Shown: positions 19,301 through 27,720, counted from the stretch's first letter. The stretch: 64,000 nt of DNA from Liolophura sinensis (GCF_032854445.1 NC_088304.1:22763704-22827703); one strand, 5' to 3'. Translations and numbers: made by a program. The notes: generated from the sequence alone by a model not told the origin.

Positions 19301-21699
19301 GTCAAAACCTCTCGGTTTTCCGTGGCTTTCCAGCACTTCTATTTGCTTACTTTTCAGAAGAAATGTTTTCCTAAGGAATAATCTGAATGTTTAAGAGATT
19401 TTTCGAAGTAAATGGTTTCATGTCATAAATAGTCACTCTCCACGGCCAGGCAGCCTGAAAACACAGTTTTGGGATCCAGATCGAAATTCGCCTCCATCAC
19501 TAAAGAGCGCCTTGTACGTCCTAACTGCGCTGTGATTCCCTGTGTTCAAGTCGTTTGTCATTTTCCGGAGATTTAAATGTAGGGGCTGTATCTACGCAAT
19601 TCCAGTAAACTATGAATGTTTAAAATCCTTTTGATATATTAGGCGCCGTTCACATCAGTTTATATATACATTATTTTATTACTGAACAGACCTTAAAAAT
19701 TGTACTTGTTGCCGCCTTGCTAGGCGCTCAGCTCTAAGAGGTTAGAGTAAGGAAACAGGACTGGTTGGCCGGTGTCAGTATTATGTTACTGGGTGGGGTG
19801 TCATGTCTAATGTCCTTGGCATGATACTTCAGTGGCGGCAGCACTTTGGCGGCATACGGATTCTCTCTGCCACAAGAAGACACATTATAAGTACACACCT
19901 AATGCCTCCTCGTCGTCACGCTCAGTTGGTTAGCGCGCTAGCGCAGCGTATTGATCCAGGAGCCTCTCACCAATGCGGTCGCTGTGAGTTCAAGTCCAGC
20001 TCATGCTGGCTTCCTCTCCGGCCTTACGTGGGAAGGTCTTGCAGCAACCTGCGGATGGTCGTGGGTTTCCTCCGGGCTGTGCCCGGTTTCCTCCCACCAT
20101 AATGCTGGCCGCCGTCGGATAAGTGAAATATTCTTGAGTACGGCATAAAACACCAATCAAATAAATAAACAAAATAAATCCTCGTCGTCACCCAAGCATA
20201 CATATATACATATAACTGCACTATAACAACTATATGATGTGAATCAAAGGGTAAGATGAAATTCAGAGATTGACAGATAATTACAACTGTGATATCAACA
20301 GAGTAATCAGTGCAACATGTCTAAGCTGTATACTCTCAGTGACAAAAATTTGATTGTAAAAAAAATGTCGGCCTATGTAGTTACATGAAATTAATTTTTT
20401 TATTTCTTTATTTGATTGACGTTTTACGCCATACACAAGAGTATTTCACTTCCGCGACGGCGGCGAGCATTATGATGAAAGGAAACCAGGCAGACCCCGG
20501 AAGAAATCCACGACCGTCCGCAGGTTTCTGTCAGATCTTGCCACATACTGCAGGGGAAGAAGCCAGCATGAGTTGGACATGAATGAGTCATAAATGTGAG
20601 CAATAATTATCAAAAAAGTTTGATGCTTTAACATCGCTATTTTAGGCAAAGATTATTACGTGGGCAAAAATACTTTACAACGGTATTTCCAGCAGGAGCT
20701 GGTCTCGAAATGACGACTCCACTGAACAAATGTAAAAGACTACAGTATAGAGTAAAACAAGAGCAACCAGGACAATGCTAATGCTAACAAATAGCACATA
20801 TGACCGGTGAAGTCCGGCCTCTTGTCAGTTAAGGTTGTACCCATGTTAAGGCCGATCGCTGTGGTAAGAGGTGCGCTTGAATAAAATCTCTGACTCAGAA
20901 CTGTCCGAAATTCAATTTAAGCCATTAAATACGTTAACATCTATAGATTATCGTTTTTTTTTTCAGTTTAACAAGTTCACATTATTAATCATCAACTTGT
21001 TCAAGGGGCCTCCATAATGGTGACCGCCGTCGTATAAGTGAAATATTCTTGAGTACGGCGTAAAACACCAATCAAATAAATAAATAACAATCAATTTGTT
21101 CAAATTTTACATTCTGGTCTACATGTATATGTATTGGCTTATATATGTGCATTTCGATTTCGTTCCTGCAGGTATCCTTCTTAGTTGTGATGAGTTTCCT
21201 TATCTGCTGGATGCCTTACGCAGTATTTTCTGTGGTGTACGCTTTCGGGGACCACGAACAAGTACCTATAGAGGTCACAGTCATACCTGCCTTGATGGCC
21301 AAGGCTTCCAGCTTCCTCAATCCCATTATATACATGGTCGCTTCGAGAAAGTATAGGGCGATGTTAAATGTGTGCATCTGCCGTAGAGACGTCTCGGTGA
21401 TGGACCGGACGCCAGTCCCACCGGTCATCCAGAACGCGCATGCGCGGAATGCCCTCACGCCAGTCTCTCCTGGTTTGAGAGACGGTCTCACTCCTGCATC
21501 CAGTCCAGTCCAGATGCGCGGTCCACAGGTGGTATTCGTTGTTGAACATGGTTCAAATGTAGGTAACACCTACCCCAGTATAAATGGCAGCAGTTCTTTG
21601 GGGAAAGGGTCGACAAAACCACCGCGTCATCTCTCTACACATTCTCATGGTGTTTCTAGTTTCCACAATATTCAGTCTGATCCCAGTGTGGCTATATGA
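10192..21699 (+). CDS. opsin, neuropsin/peropsin group (5' incomplete)
   Basis: Light-sensing seven-transmembrane receptor. Exons 10192-10352, 11135-11264, 16129-16250, 17989-18201 and 21172-21699 join in phase (0, 1, 0, 0) to give 383 residues from the start of TM1 to the stop. Visible hallmarks: GN in TM1, NLAITD in TM2, the Cys pair bridging TM3 (11159) and loop 2 (17995), DRF in place of DRY, CWMPY in TM6, the retinal-binding Lys in MAKASSF (21301-21303) and NPIIY in TM7. The position equivalent to bovine Glu113 is Tyr (11168), while the Glu181 equivalent in LEPFK is kept (16239), the usual arrangement outside vertebrate visual opsins. RWIFGHTGCQWYGFCGFFFG and EPFKTSCTLDW resemble OPN5 most; NLAITD..GYP also recalls peropsin. 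The cytoplasmic tail is about 110 residues, has a likely palmitoylated CICRR and is Ser/Thr/Pro-rich. The N-terminal exon is missing. Opsin identity is secure; the subgroup is inferred from remembered family motifs. Confidence 0.9.
10550..10832 (+). repeat. SINE-C, tRNA-like head with distinct tail
   Basis: Lies in the intron after the first visible opsin exon. A B-box-like CCGGGTTCAAGTCCGAG is followed about 200 bases on by CCGAAATAACGCTGAAAGCG and ACGTCAAAC, a tail unlike SINE-A. Only one copy was recognised in this window, so family status rests on its SINE-like structure. Confidence 0.55.
10915..11055 (-). repeat. SINE-A, head-truncated
   Basis: Reverse-strand tail and body blocks (GTGTTTTACGCCATACTCAA, then CGGCGGCCAGCATTGTGGTG) end about 80 bases before the next opsin exon. 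The tRNA-like head is absent. Confidence 0.85.
11135..11264 (+). CDS. opsin exon: TM3
   Basis: Acceptor TTTGCTCTGCAG, donor ACCA/GTAAGT. Encodes RWIFGHTGCQWYGFCGFFFG and ASITTLAVISFDRFTTICLQ. It contains the conserved loop Cys (11159), the Tyr at the 113 equivalent (11168) and the DRF motif (11231-11239). It ends with one base of a split Arg codon completed in the next exon. Confidence 0.93.
11990..12215 (+). repeat. SINE-A with a swapped tRNA head
   Basis: The first part, TTTGGTGGCCTAATGGTTAC and AGCGTCCGCCTC, is not the usual SINE-A head (GGCTCAGTTGGTTAGCGCGC). It resembles the tRNA-like segment at 60963-61060 instead. From GTGAGTTCAAGTCCAGCTCA on, it is normal SINE-A with an ATAAAATAAA-like tail. 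GTTCAAGTC occurs twice in tandem at the junction. Confidence 0.75.
12265..12455. repeat. repeat D (SINE-like), copy 1
   Basis: Shares blocks with 19709-19906: GGCGCTCA, AGAGCAAGGAAAGAGGACTG, GGGGTGTCATG, GGCATGATTCTTCAG, and CACACCTAATCACTCCTCGT. Non-coding, in the long TM3-TM4 intron of the opsin. Confidence 0.7.
12955..13095 (+). repeat. SINE-A, 5' truncated, with poly-C
   Basis: Diverged SINE-A 3' half, with ACCATAATGTCTGCGGCCAT preceded by an expanded C run at about 12996-13010. Tail AAATAAATAAGT. The C run may be an assembly weak point. Confidence 0.75.
13096..13330 (+). repeat. repeat R, copy 2
   Basis: Contains GACTACAGCATCAATAGCAA, AACCAGAGCAGCGACGACAG, AAATGGTCACACGTAATCGG and AGCGGAATTAGGTAAAACAA, in the family order. 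Confidence 0.7.
13445..13650 (-). repeat. SINE-A, diverged, near full length
   Basis: Reverse-strand TTCACGCCGTACTCAAGAAC through AATGAGCTGGACTTGAACTC to GTGAGAGGCTCCTCGGTCAT. The head beyond the B box is lost into a C-rich run at 13661-13685. Confidence 0.85.
13690..14679. other. opsin intron sequence with a poly-G run
   Basis: Part of the intron between the TM3 and TM4 exons. No exon or known repeat was recognised. A homopolymer G run lies at about 14297-14310. Confidence 0.5.
14680..14995 (+). repeat. repeat R, copy 3
   Basis: One of the better-preserved copies: GACTTACAGCATGGAGTAAA, TAGTCACACGTAACCGGTGA, GACGGCCTCTTGTCAACTTA, TGATGTTAATTGCATTTTAT, GGTCTAGAATTACTCAAAAT, and TGTTGTCATCACATTTAACA. 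Confidence 0.75.
15025..15200 (+). repeat. about 25-bp tandem repeat
   Basis: Five to seven degenerate units of CACTTTTAATGTTCCTAAGG followed by CA. Within the opsin intron. Confidence 0.8.
15548..15847. repeat. 50-bp minisatellite, six copies
   Basis: Six head-to-tail units of 50 bases beginning GTATTCCGTGACGTTCTCGT at 15548, 15598, 15648, 15698, 15748 and 15798. They are very similar, differing at a few sites (GAGGCA/GAAGCA/GAAGCC). 50 is not divisible by 3, so the open frame read on the reverse strand changes register at each unit and is probably an artefact. Confidence 0.95.
16129..16250 (+). CDS. opsin exon: TM4 and loop 2
   Basis: Acceptor TCTGCTCCCCTAG; donor AAG/GTATTT. It completes the split Arg codon and encodes YRVDSQKKLGG, VVAVIWLYSLFWAAMPLLGW and GQYALEPFK. 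The Glu of EPFK (16239-16241) aligns with the Glu181 counterion position. The donor merges directly into a TATTTATTTATT tract that looks like a reverse-strand SINE tail. Confidence 0.92.
16251..16350 (-). repeat. degenerate SINE-A tail at the opsin donor site
   Basis: TATTTATTTATTTTTTATAT, then GGTTTTACATCGTTCTCGAG, matches the reverse-strand SINE-A 3' end in degenerate form, starting at the intron's first bases. The assignment is tentative. Confidence 0.4.
16640..16735. repeat. dispersed repeat shared with 4080-4165
   Basis: AAAGGTCAAATTTGTCAAGT and GGTGGCAGCGATGTAAAGCG match the earlier copy with substitutions. Confidence 0.5.
16740..17988. other. opsin intron, nothing recognised
   Basis: Intron sequence up to the acceptor at 17987-17988. 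Short low-complexity stretches occur (a C-rich run near 17215-17235 and an AATTT repeat near 17258-17275). Confidence 0.5.
17989..18201 (+). CDS. opsin exon: loop 2 Cys, TM5 and loop 3
   Basis: Acceptor TTGCTTTCTGAAG; donor CTG/GTGAGG. Read in the frame starting ACT TCG TGT it gives TSCTLDWHARGTGGYELVIF, LFVCIIGLNVLIIGCSYGGI and a basic third loop (LRKRWKQ, SSRRAEKK). The Cys of TSC (17995-17997) pairs with the TM3 Cys. A longer frame through this exon in another register is spurious. Confidence 0.92.
18283..18575 (-). repeat. SINE-B, near full length
   Basis: Starts with a GTGA repeat, then GCTTGAGGTTTAACGTCGTA and TCAGTCATATGACGACGAAG. It ends in the reverse complement of the head region seen at 28505-28630 (CTCTTTTAAGGTCTTGGGTG). 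About 80 bases into the last opsin intron. Confidence 0.8.
18758..19020 (+). repeat. SINE-A, full length but diverged
   Basis: Complete head with A box (TGGCTCAGTTGG), a mutated B box (GAGTTTAAGTGTAG), body and an AT-rich tail. More substitutions than the copies at 31, 46, 48 and 63 kb suggest greater age. Confidence 0.9.
19021..19708. other. opsin intron, nothing recognised
   Basis: No exon, tandem repeat or recognised dispersed repeat in this part of the last opsin intron. Confidence 0.45.
19709..19919. repeat. repeat D (SINE-like), copy 2
   Basis: Shared blocks with 12265-12455: AGAGTAAGGAAACAGGACTG, GGGTGGGGTGTCATG, GGCATGATACTTCAGTGGCG, and CACACCTAATGCCTCCTCGT. It is interrupted at its end by the SINE-A copy that follows. 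Confidence 0.75.
19920..20178 (+). repeat. SINE-A, full length, 13-bp target duplication
   Basis: Begins at the head (GCTCAGTTGGTTAGCGCGCT), carries an intact B box (GAGTTCAAGTCC) and ends AATAAATAAACAAAATAAA. It is flanked by the exact direct repeat TCCTCGTCGTCAC (19907-19919 and 20179-20191), showing insertion into repeat D. Confidence 0.95.
20400..20582 (-). repeat. SINE-A, head-truncated
   Basis: GTTTTACGCCATACACAAGA through AGCCAGCATGAGTTGGACAT on the reverse strand. It stops at the B-box region. Confidence 0.85.
20725..20860 (+). repeat. repeat R, copy 4 (partial)
   Basis: GACTACAGTATAGAGTAAAA, AACAAATAGCACATATGACC and GTCCGGCCTCTTGTCAGTTA match the 5' half of the R family. Confidence 0.65.
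21005..21089 (+). repeat. SINE-A, internally deleted, 14-bp target duplication
   Basis: Only the first nine bases of the head (GGGGCCTCC) remain, fused to the 3' third (ATAATGGTGACCGCCGTCGT onward). It is flanked by ATCAACTTGTTCAA (20991-21004) and ATCAATTTGTTCAA (21090-21103), so this is one insertion rather than two remnants. The junction falls at a CCTCC motif present twice in the full element. Confidence 0.9.
21172..21699 (+). CDS. opsin terminal exon: TM6, TM7 and tail
   Basis: Acceptor TTCGTTCCTGCAG, stop TGA at 21697-21699. Encodes VSFLVVMSFLICWMPYAVFS, the loop FGDHEQVPIEV, TM7 VIPALMAKASSFLNPIIY and a tail rich in Ser, Thr and Pro. The Lys codon for the retinal Schiff base is at 21301-21303. 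An upstream in-frame start inside the intron is not used: the polypyrimidine-AG fixes the exon start. Confidence 0.95.
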   Translation, partial: VSFLVVMSFLICWMPYAVFSVVYAFGDHEQVPIEVTVIPALMAKASSFLNPIIYMVASRKYRAMLNVCICRRDVSVMDRTPVPPVIQNAHARNALTPVSPGLRDGLTPASSPVQMRGPQVVFVVEHGSNVGNTYPSINGSSSLGKGSTKPPRHLSTHSHGVSSFHNIQSDPSVAI

Positions 21700-21849
21700 A
21701 ACATTTTAAGCCTTGGGACAATTGGATTGCTTTTCATTTGTGCGCTTGTGCCTTCTTTAGATGTTGCGCTTGGATATTCATGTAACAAAACTGAGTATGA
21801 AGTCAGTATTTATAGTGACGCGATTTCCAAGCATTATGACATTCCCTAC

Positions 21850-22330
21850 CGCGCAATATCCGCCGAAAGATAGGGTATTGCCACAAAGTGGCAACAACAA
21901 TGTTTAGGCGACAATCGAAGGCAAGCAACAGTATCTTACAAAAGGTAATATTACTACAAAGTGGCAAAGACGATGTTTATGTAACGATGATATCGCCAAG
22001 TGATGCAGCGCTGTCTGATACCCAATAGAATACAAAGAAGCATCAACAATGTTTAGGTGTTGATGATATCGCCAAGTGAAACAACAGTGTTGTTCAAAAA
22101 GTAAGGGTATTATTACAAAGTGTGATGATGATATTGCCAAGTGAACTTGAGCAGCTTGTGATAAAGAGGTAACAGCGATATTTAGGTGAGGATGACATCG
22201 ATAGGTGAAACAACAATGTCTTACAAAGATATTATTACAATAATTGGCAAAGTCGATGTCTCGCTAATTACGGCATCGTAAGTGTTTGATGAAAGAGATG
22301 GTATTACAAAATGGCGACATCGATGTGCAT
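21850..22330 (+). repeat. degenerate tandem repeat after the opsin stop
   Basis: Recurrent GATATCGCCAAGTGA, TTACAAAGTGGCAA and GATGTTTA-like blocks at irregular intervals of roughly 70-110 bases. It begins about 150 bases beyond the stop codon, so it could lie in the 3' UTR. Confidence 0.6.
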
Positions 22331-22707
22331 GTGACGATTTCACGATGAGCTTACCCACAAAGGCAGTTTTTATTGAGGGTTTGTGGACAAGCTCAGAACT
22401 CCCTAATTCAAAACAAAATGGTTATATCAGTTTTCAATATGATTATGATCAAAACGGATACATGATTTGTGGCGGCGACCCAACACCTGGTATTACAGTA
22501 ATATATCATGACGGTTGCGAAGCAACAGCGATATTTTCCACATTCTTCCAGAAATTTAAAGCAGTTTGATGTTTGACTGACCGATGTAAAACTGATCTCT
22601 TTGTCACAAAAAGAGGACGTAAACAATCTTCAAACAAATTACCTGGGACCTTTATCCTCGCTTAGGGCCTACAGAACTCCGTCAATCAGTTTTTCGCAAC
22701 GTGTGCC
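22331..22707. other. intergenic, nothing recognised
   Basis: A short open frame of about 95 codons exists here but has no recognisable motif and no supporting splice context. Confidence 0.4.
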
Positions 22708-22711
22708 TTAA

Positions 22712-24214
22712 AGTGAAAGACAACAGCTGAGTAATGTTTATGTTCACTGCAAGACTACCATTCAAAGTATCTTAAACACACATTAAATATTTTTTTAGAT
22801 TTTTTTTAAACCCAGAAAAAGTTTAGTGAAACTTCGTCTTGATACGTCTTCAGCACGTCTCCATTATTGAGCAAGGTGATGTCACGTTTACTCTAGCTCT
22901 CTAACGTCGAAGTTAATTTCCGTAGTATAGTCAAAGCAGTGCAGCCTTGGGCTGATATAACCTGTGGACTTCGACGATGAAGGCCCAAATGATAGATATA
23001 GTTTTGTCGGAAAATGGACATACTGGAAGAATATTTCTTTCACTAACTGAACTGTTGATTTAGCAATCCTACTGTTTCATGTACAAGGAACTCCCGCGAA
23101 CCTTTTTAAATAGCCTAGCTGCAGATGCATGGCCTGGGCATTCCTGGTTCAGGGCCTACGTGTAGCCTCGGGGGGTGGGGAGAGGGGGAAGGTTGTGCTG
23201 GGGATTTTGACAGATTTTTAAATGTTTACAAAATTGCAATGGGATTGTTGTACAACTTGATTTATGTTCAATACTAAAACAAATGAAAATAAATGTAAGC
23301 ATAAACACCTCTGAGGCTGATCTTGGCATTCGACTGTCGCTGGATTTCTTGCTTCAGTTTTGTAGCGGTGGCTTCTAAGATGAAAACAATGCTGACCTAG
23401 TTATCGCGAACATCAGACAAAAAACCTCAGCTTGAACACGGCGTTTCAATAATTTTACTGTGTTTTATAAAAGAAAACAGAAAAAAAAAAACATCGCTCG
23501 TATGCAAGAAAGACGAAGGAAGAAAATTTAAATCTTTCAGTTGTAATAAATTCAGAGGAAAAAATTATATCATAAGATTTGATTAATTTTAAGCGTTGTC
23601 CGGCGAGATTCCGTGTTCTCATTAGCATAAACCTTCGAACGGAATATCCTTCGAATGTATTTTGCACTGACTGTTGTCTGTTGTTTAGAAACTGCTGATT
23701 AAACGTTAAAATGATCGACAAAATATGTATTTGTGGAGATGAATGCGGTTTCGGCCGAGAGGGTATGCTACTATCTGACATAATTTGTGATACCGTCGTT
23801 GAATATTATACGGCGTGTAAATCAAGTGTCTGTGGTGGTCCGTAAATGATACAGACCTATCCCACAATACTTTGTGAAATGGCCCTTCGGCTACACGTGA
23901 CTACATGGTTGTAAACGATCTCAAAAGGAAGTCTTATACAGTAGTTCTGTGTTATCTTATGTCATTTCATGGATTGAATAGGTAAAGGCTACGTCACAGC
24001 TTAGGCCGTGCAATCTGATAGCAACGTCTCAGATTGAGTAAAATTCTCAAGATGGCTGCCACGACCCACACCAGCCATTTGTGCCGTATTGTCACTTTCT
24101 TCTATATGTTATTCGGTGAAATCTCATTAAAATAATAAAGTATGACACTTTTTAGAAAACTTGAGTATCCTGCTTCCGACCGAAATATGTTTTAGCCAGG
24201 TGCTGTCTCGTCCT
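22712..24214 (+). mobile_element. TTAA-flanked inverted-repeat transposon, copy A
   Basis: Non-autonomous DNA transposon of about 1.5 kb. The left end is AGTGAAAGACAACAGCTGAG and the right end TTAGCCAGGTGCTGTCTCGT, an imperfect terminal inverted repeat whose better copy is GACAGCACCTGGCTAATG at the second locus. TTAA lies at both edges (22708-22711 and 24215-24218). The whole length aligns, on the opposite strand, with 56800-59266: examples are TCTAACGTCGAAG/CGTTAGAGGGC, TTTTATAAAAGAAAACAG and GTCATTTCATGG/CCATTCACTCC. No transposase frame is seen. TTAA would fit piggyBac-type integration, but the superfamily is inferred only from that. Confidence 0.8.
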
Positions 24215-24289
24215 TTAAATGACATCGCCTTGTAAAGTTATAACATAGATACTTTCAAACAAAGCCTGTTCATCTTTTAACTTTAGGAG

Positions 24290-24510
24290 AAAGTGTGACG
24301 TCTGAATAATGCTAAAATGTATTTGCAACAGATTATTCTGTTAAATACAGCAAACATATTTTATTAATTCAGCATATAGATTGTATTAGACTATCAGAAC
24401 ATTATGCTGAATATAACACAAAGTTATGTTGTCATAACAGATTATTTTCTAGCATCACGCATACGACAGACTTTCTGTTAATATTAACAAATTATTTTTT
24501 TGAGTGCAAT
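24290..24510 (+). mobile_element. MITE-like inverted-repeat element, copy 2
   Basis: The right end, GACAGACTTTCTGTTAATAT then AACAAATTATTTTTTTGAGTGC, is the inverted complement of the left end of copy 1 at 1350. Interior blocks TTTTATTAATTCAGCATATA and TATAACACAAAGTTATGTTG align with the other copies. The left terminus is lost. Confidence 0.6.
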
Positions 24511-26319
24511 GTAATTTCTTAACAAAAACTGAATTTACGAAAATTTGGTCAAGTTGTTCCCTTGGTAGTTACGTTAACACTTTGCGTTCTTTGCGAAATA
24601 GTTCAAAGCTCAGAATAGTAACGAAGACGTAACTTTGGCAGCAGAGGTAACTTCGGCAGCAACATGTAATAAATACAAGTTGAGTACAAGTTGAGCTGGT
24701 TGTTCAACTTGTACTGTCACGACAACAAGATAAATGCAGTACGGTTTGAAATGGTAGATTATAAAACTTACCAATTTTTGAAATTAACTTCCATCGCAAG
24801 ATAAAAAAAGGTATCTCAGTTCACAAAACCGTGAGCGTTATAACTTTAGTTGAATGAAACTATATATATTTATATATATTTTTCCTGTTTATAAATTGCA
24901 ATTACTAATCTCTGTATCAACGAGCCGTCCATCCATTCGTTTTATAAATTTATGAATTATATCGTGCTATATTGGTACATAAGTTTATGTCTGTGATAAT
25001 GCGGTGTTCTGTTTCTAGCCTGATTCTCCCTTTTTCTCGGTGTACTTCTTTATTTGTATATATGTATATAACGACACTTTGTGTTTGATAAATAAAATAT
25101 ATTACTTTATTGTAGTCAGGAGTAATTTTCATATTCATAAGGTAACAGCAAAACTGTCACCTCAGATAACTCCCTGCACAGTTTAAAATCCTGTGGTGCA
25201 GGAGGTCAATCATACGGTACTGTTCAGTAACCCCGCGTCACTCTTTGGGATGAGACATTCGAGTGTGAGTCACAACTCACGGTAGCTCAAAATCTCGTCC
25301 AGGTTCTGCGTGGCACGGCGTCACTCACAACCTCACAGTACTGAGCACACGATAACGTGCGGCTGCTGAGCAGTGCCGTGTAAGATTCAGTCCCGCGCCG
25401 TAGTGTGCTACCATTTACTGAGATTTGGACGTTGTCTGAGCAGTGCCTCACGGTGCAGAGCCTCACAAGGTTTAGCATATAGTGGCGTGAGCGATGAATG
25501 AGCAGTTCATGGCTAATTGGTATGCACTATACCATCGGTACAGCATCGACCGTGTTACATTCTTCTGAACAGACGAGCTTGAACACACAAAGTCACAAAC
25601 TGGGGAAAAAGGCACGTGCTTTACCTACGTCATAAACGAAGCCTTCTAACCAACCATCTCTGTTCATCTTTGTACATCAATACAGTTGTGAGTTTCGATA
25701 TAACGTGTAATATGTGGTTCCCGATGTTGACATGTGGACAAGTTTGTCAGTAAAACCCTTGAGGTGCTCCCAGCTCTATCTCCTACCGTCCAAAAATAAT
25801 CGTTTTAATGACATTTCAGAAGTTAATTTCATTCAAAACTGTATTTGTGGAATATATTGTGATGCTCTTTTGGGGTAAGTGTCAGAGGTATTTTCACTTA
25901 TTGCTGTTGTACAATTGGATGTTAATTTACAGCGGCATTGTGATATTCTGAGGTCCCGACTCTGAAATCGACAGTTTGCCCCTAACTCAGGATATTGCGT
26001 GTTTAACTGCAGCTTTGCGTCATAAGGCTTATCAGAAACATGCTGAAGGGCGGTGGTTTTCACCGGCTCCTGTCCGGTTTTCCATTAGAAATGAACTTGA
26101 CGTTGGCCTTCCTGAGCATCAAATCAATGTATAACAGTTAGAAACACTGTATATGTTCAGTTAAGTCAGTTATACACCTAAATGACCATGAACAAAGAAA
26201 ATGACGATGTAGATTTGTTCAACTAATGTCAAATCTGAGTACTACTAACATGTAGAATTTCTGCCAGTGACAGGCAAGAAGTTGTGATCCACACAGCAGA
26301 TAGATATATTAGATAATTC
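24511..26319. other. intergenic, nothing recognised
   Basis: About 1.8 kb between the opsin and the secreted-protein gene. No credible exon and no clear repeat. Confidence 0.45.
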
Positions 26320-26425
26320 AATTCTTATTTAGATCTAGGATCAATCCTTGATCGAGTCACACCTAAGACTTTAAAAGAGGAAGTTGTAACTTCCTTGCTT
26401 GGCGTTTAGCATGAAGGGGATGGTG
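26320..26425 (+). repeat. SINE-B fragment
   Basis: GATCTAGGATCAATCCTTGA, then GAGTCACACCTAAGACTTTA and CTTCCTTGCTTGGCGTTTAG, match the head and mid part of the SINE-B copy at 28505. Confidence 0.7.
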
Positions 26426-26580
26426 CAACTTAAATCGTAATCGTATTGTACATGCATGGAATTACCGAATCATAATTATACAACCTGGATTAATACAACT
26501 ATGGGTAAAACATGGTTCCAAATTTCTGCCAGGTCATTACAAGAATATTAACATGAGAACTATAAAAAGGCACCATATAA

Positions 26581-26935
26581 TACACAACCTAGTTCGGACA
26601 AGGCAACAGAGGCATGATACCTCATGCAACATAACACAGGCAACGTGTCATACACAACCTAGGTCGTACAACGCAACAGAGGCATGATACCTCATGCAAC
26701 ACATCACGGGCAACGTACCATACACAACCTAGTTCGGACAACGCAACAAAGGCATGGTACCTTATGCAATATAACACAGGCCACGTATCATAGACAACAT
26801 ATCTCGGACAACGCAACAGAGGCATGATACCTCATGCAACATAAGACAGGCCACGTATCATAGACAACATATCTCGGACAACGCAACATAGGCATGATAA
26901 ACAAACAAATAACACAGGCAACATATATACATATT
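26581..26935. repeat. 70-bp minisatellite, five copies
   Basis: Units begin at 26581, 26651, 26721, 26791 and 26861 (TACACAACCTAGTTCGGACA in the first; TAGACAACATATCTCGGACA in the last two). Each contains GGCATGATACCTCATGCAAC. The last unit is partial. Confidence 0.93.
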
Positions 26936-27359
26936 AGCTCAGGCTACAAATATGTAACAACGCAACATAGAGAAGTAACACTACACAAACAATGTAAATC
27001 ATGCGAAACAACATTTCCACTCTTATTATCCTTGAGATCTGAATGCTGTTTGTGCCTATTGAATAGGGGAGTTTCGAGTTCGGACTCTTTTTATGGCTAA
27101 AGGTCAAAAAAGTCCTACTGCACCATGTGACCTGTCAGAAATTTTAGGCAACTAGTTTTGATTACATTTATCATATCATGGGCGTCTGAAAATAAACTAT
27201 TTAGTGTAAGAGAACGATTGAAAAAATAATGAATCTGAGCGTTTGTGAACTTCAGTAGTCCCTGGACGAAACAGGTGCCATGTACATGTACCTCCGGAAC
27301 ACGATGGGAGAGATAATCGGAAAATTAAATATCAACAAAAGTTGCCTGACATTATTGAC

Positions 27360-27500
27360 AAGTCACCCGGCACAGAAGGACATACTCAAGAATTTTCACT
27401 AATATGACGTCTGTGAGGTTTATGTGTGACGGAATCCGGAACAACAGGAATAAACCACCGACTTCCATCAGATATCTGACAAACCTCCTGACTTCAAGCT
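27360..27500 (-). repeat. diverged SINE-A-related tail
   Basis: ACATACTCAAGAATTTTCAC followed by AACCACCGACTTCCATCAGA and ATCTGACAAACCTCCTGACT. It resembles SINE-A only in the TACTCAAGAA block and seems to belong to a sister subfamily, with similar pieces near 27600, 30545 and 37360. Confidence 0.5.
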
Positions 27501-27594
27501 GCACAGCCTAAACAGCGAAAGCCCCGCCATATAAGAAATGATAACTTCCAGAGAAAAACGTTTAACAACAAGTCAAATAAATAAATATAGTTGA

Positions 27595-27720
27595 TTCGGG
27601 CTCTATACTCCATTCTCAAGAACATTTTCCCTATATGAGAGGAGTCTGGAGAGCCCCTGGGATTTCGGCAGGTATCGAAAAATCGGTGATTATTGGATTC
27701 GAACACGCCACCTCACCTGT
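27595..27720 (-). repeat. diverged SINE-A-related fragment
   Basis: CTCCATTCTCAAGAACATTT, then GGAGAGCCCCTGGGATTTCG. Same sister subfamily as 27360, heavily mutated. Confidence 0.4.

Noticed and set aside
19920-20178. Functional tRNA gene
   Set aside because: The A and B boxes are present, but the segment lacks a full cloverleaf with an acceptor stem and is followed by SINE body; it is a tRNA-derived SINE head. The same holds for 10550, 28505 and 60961.
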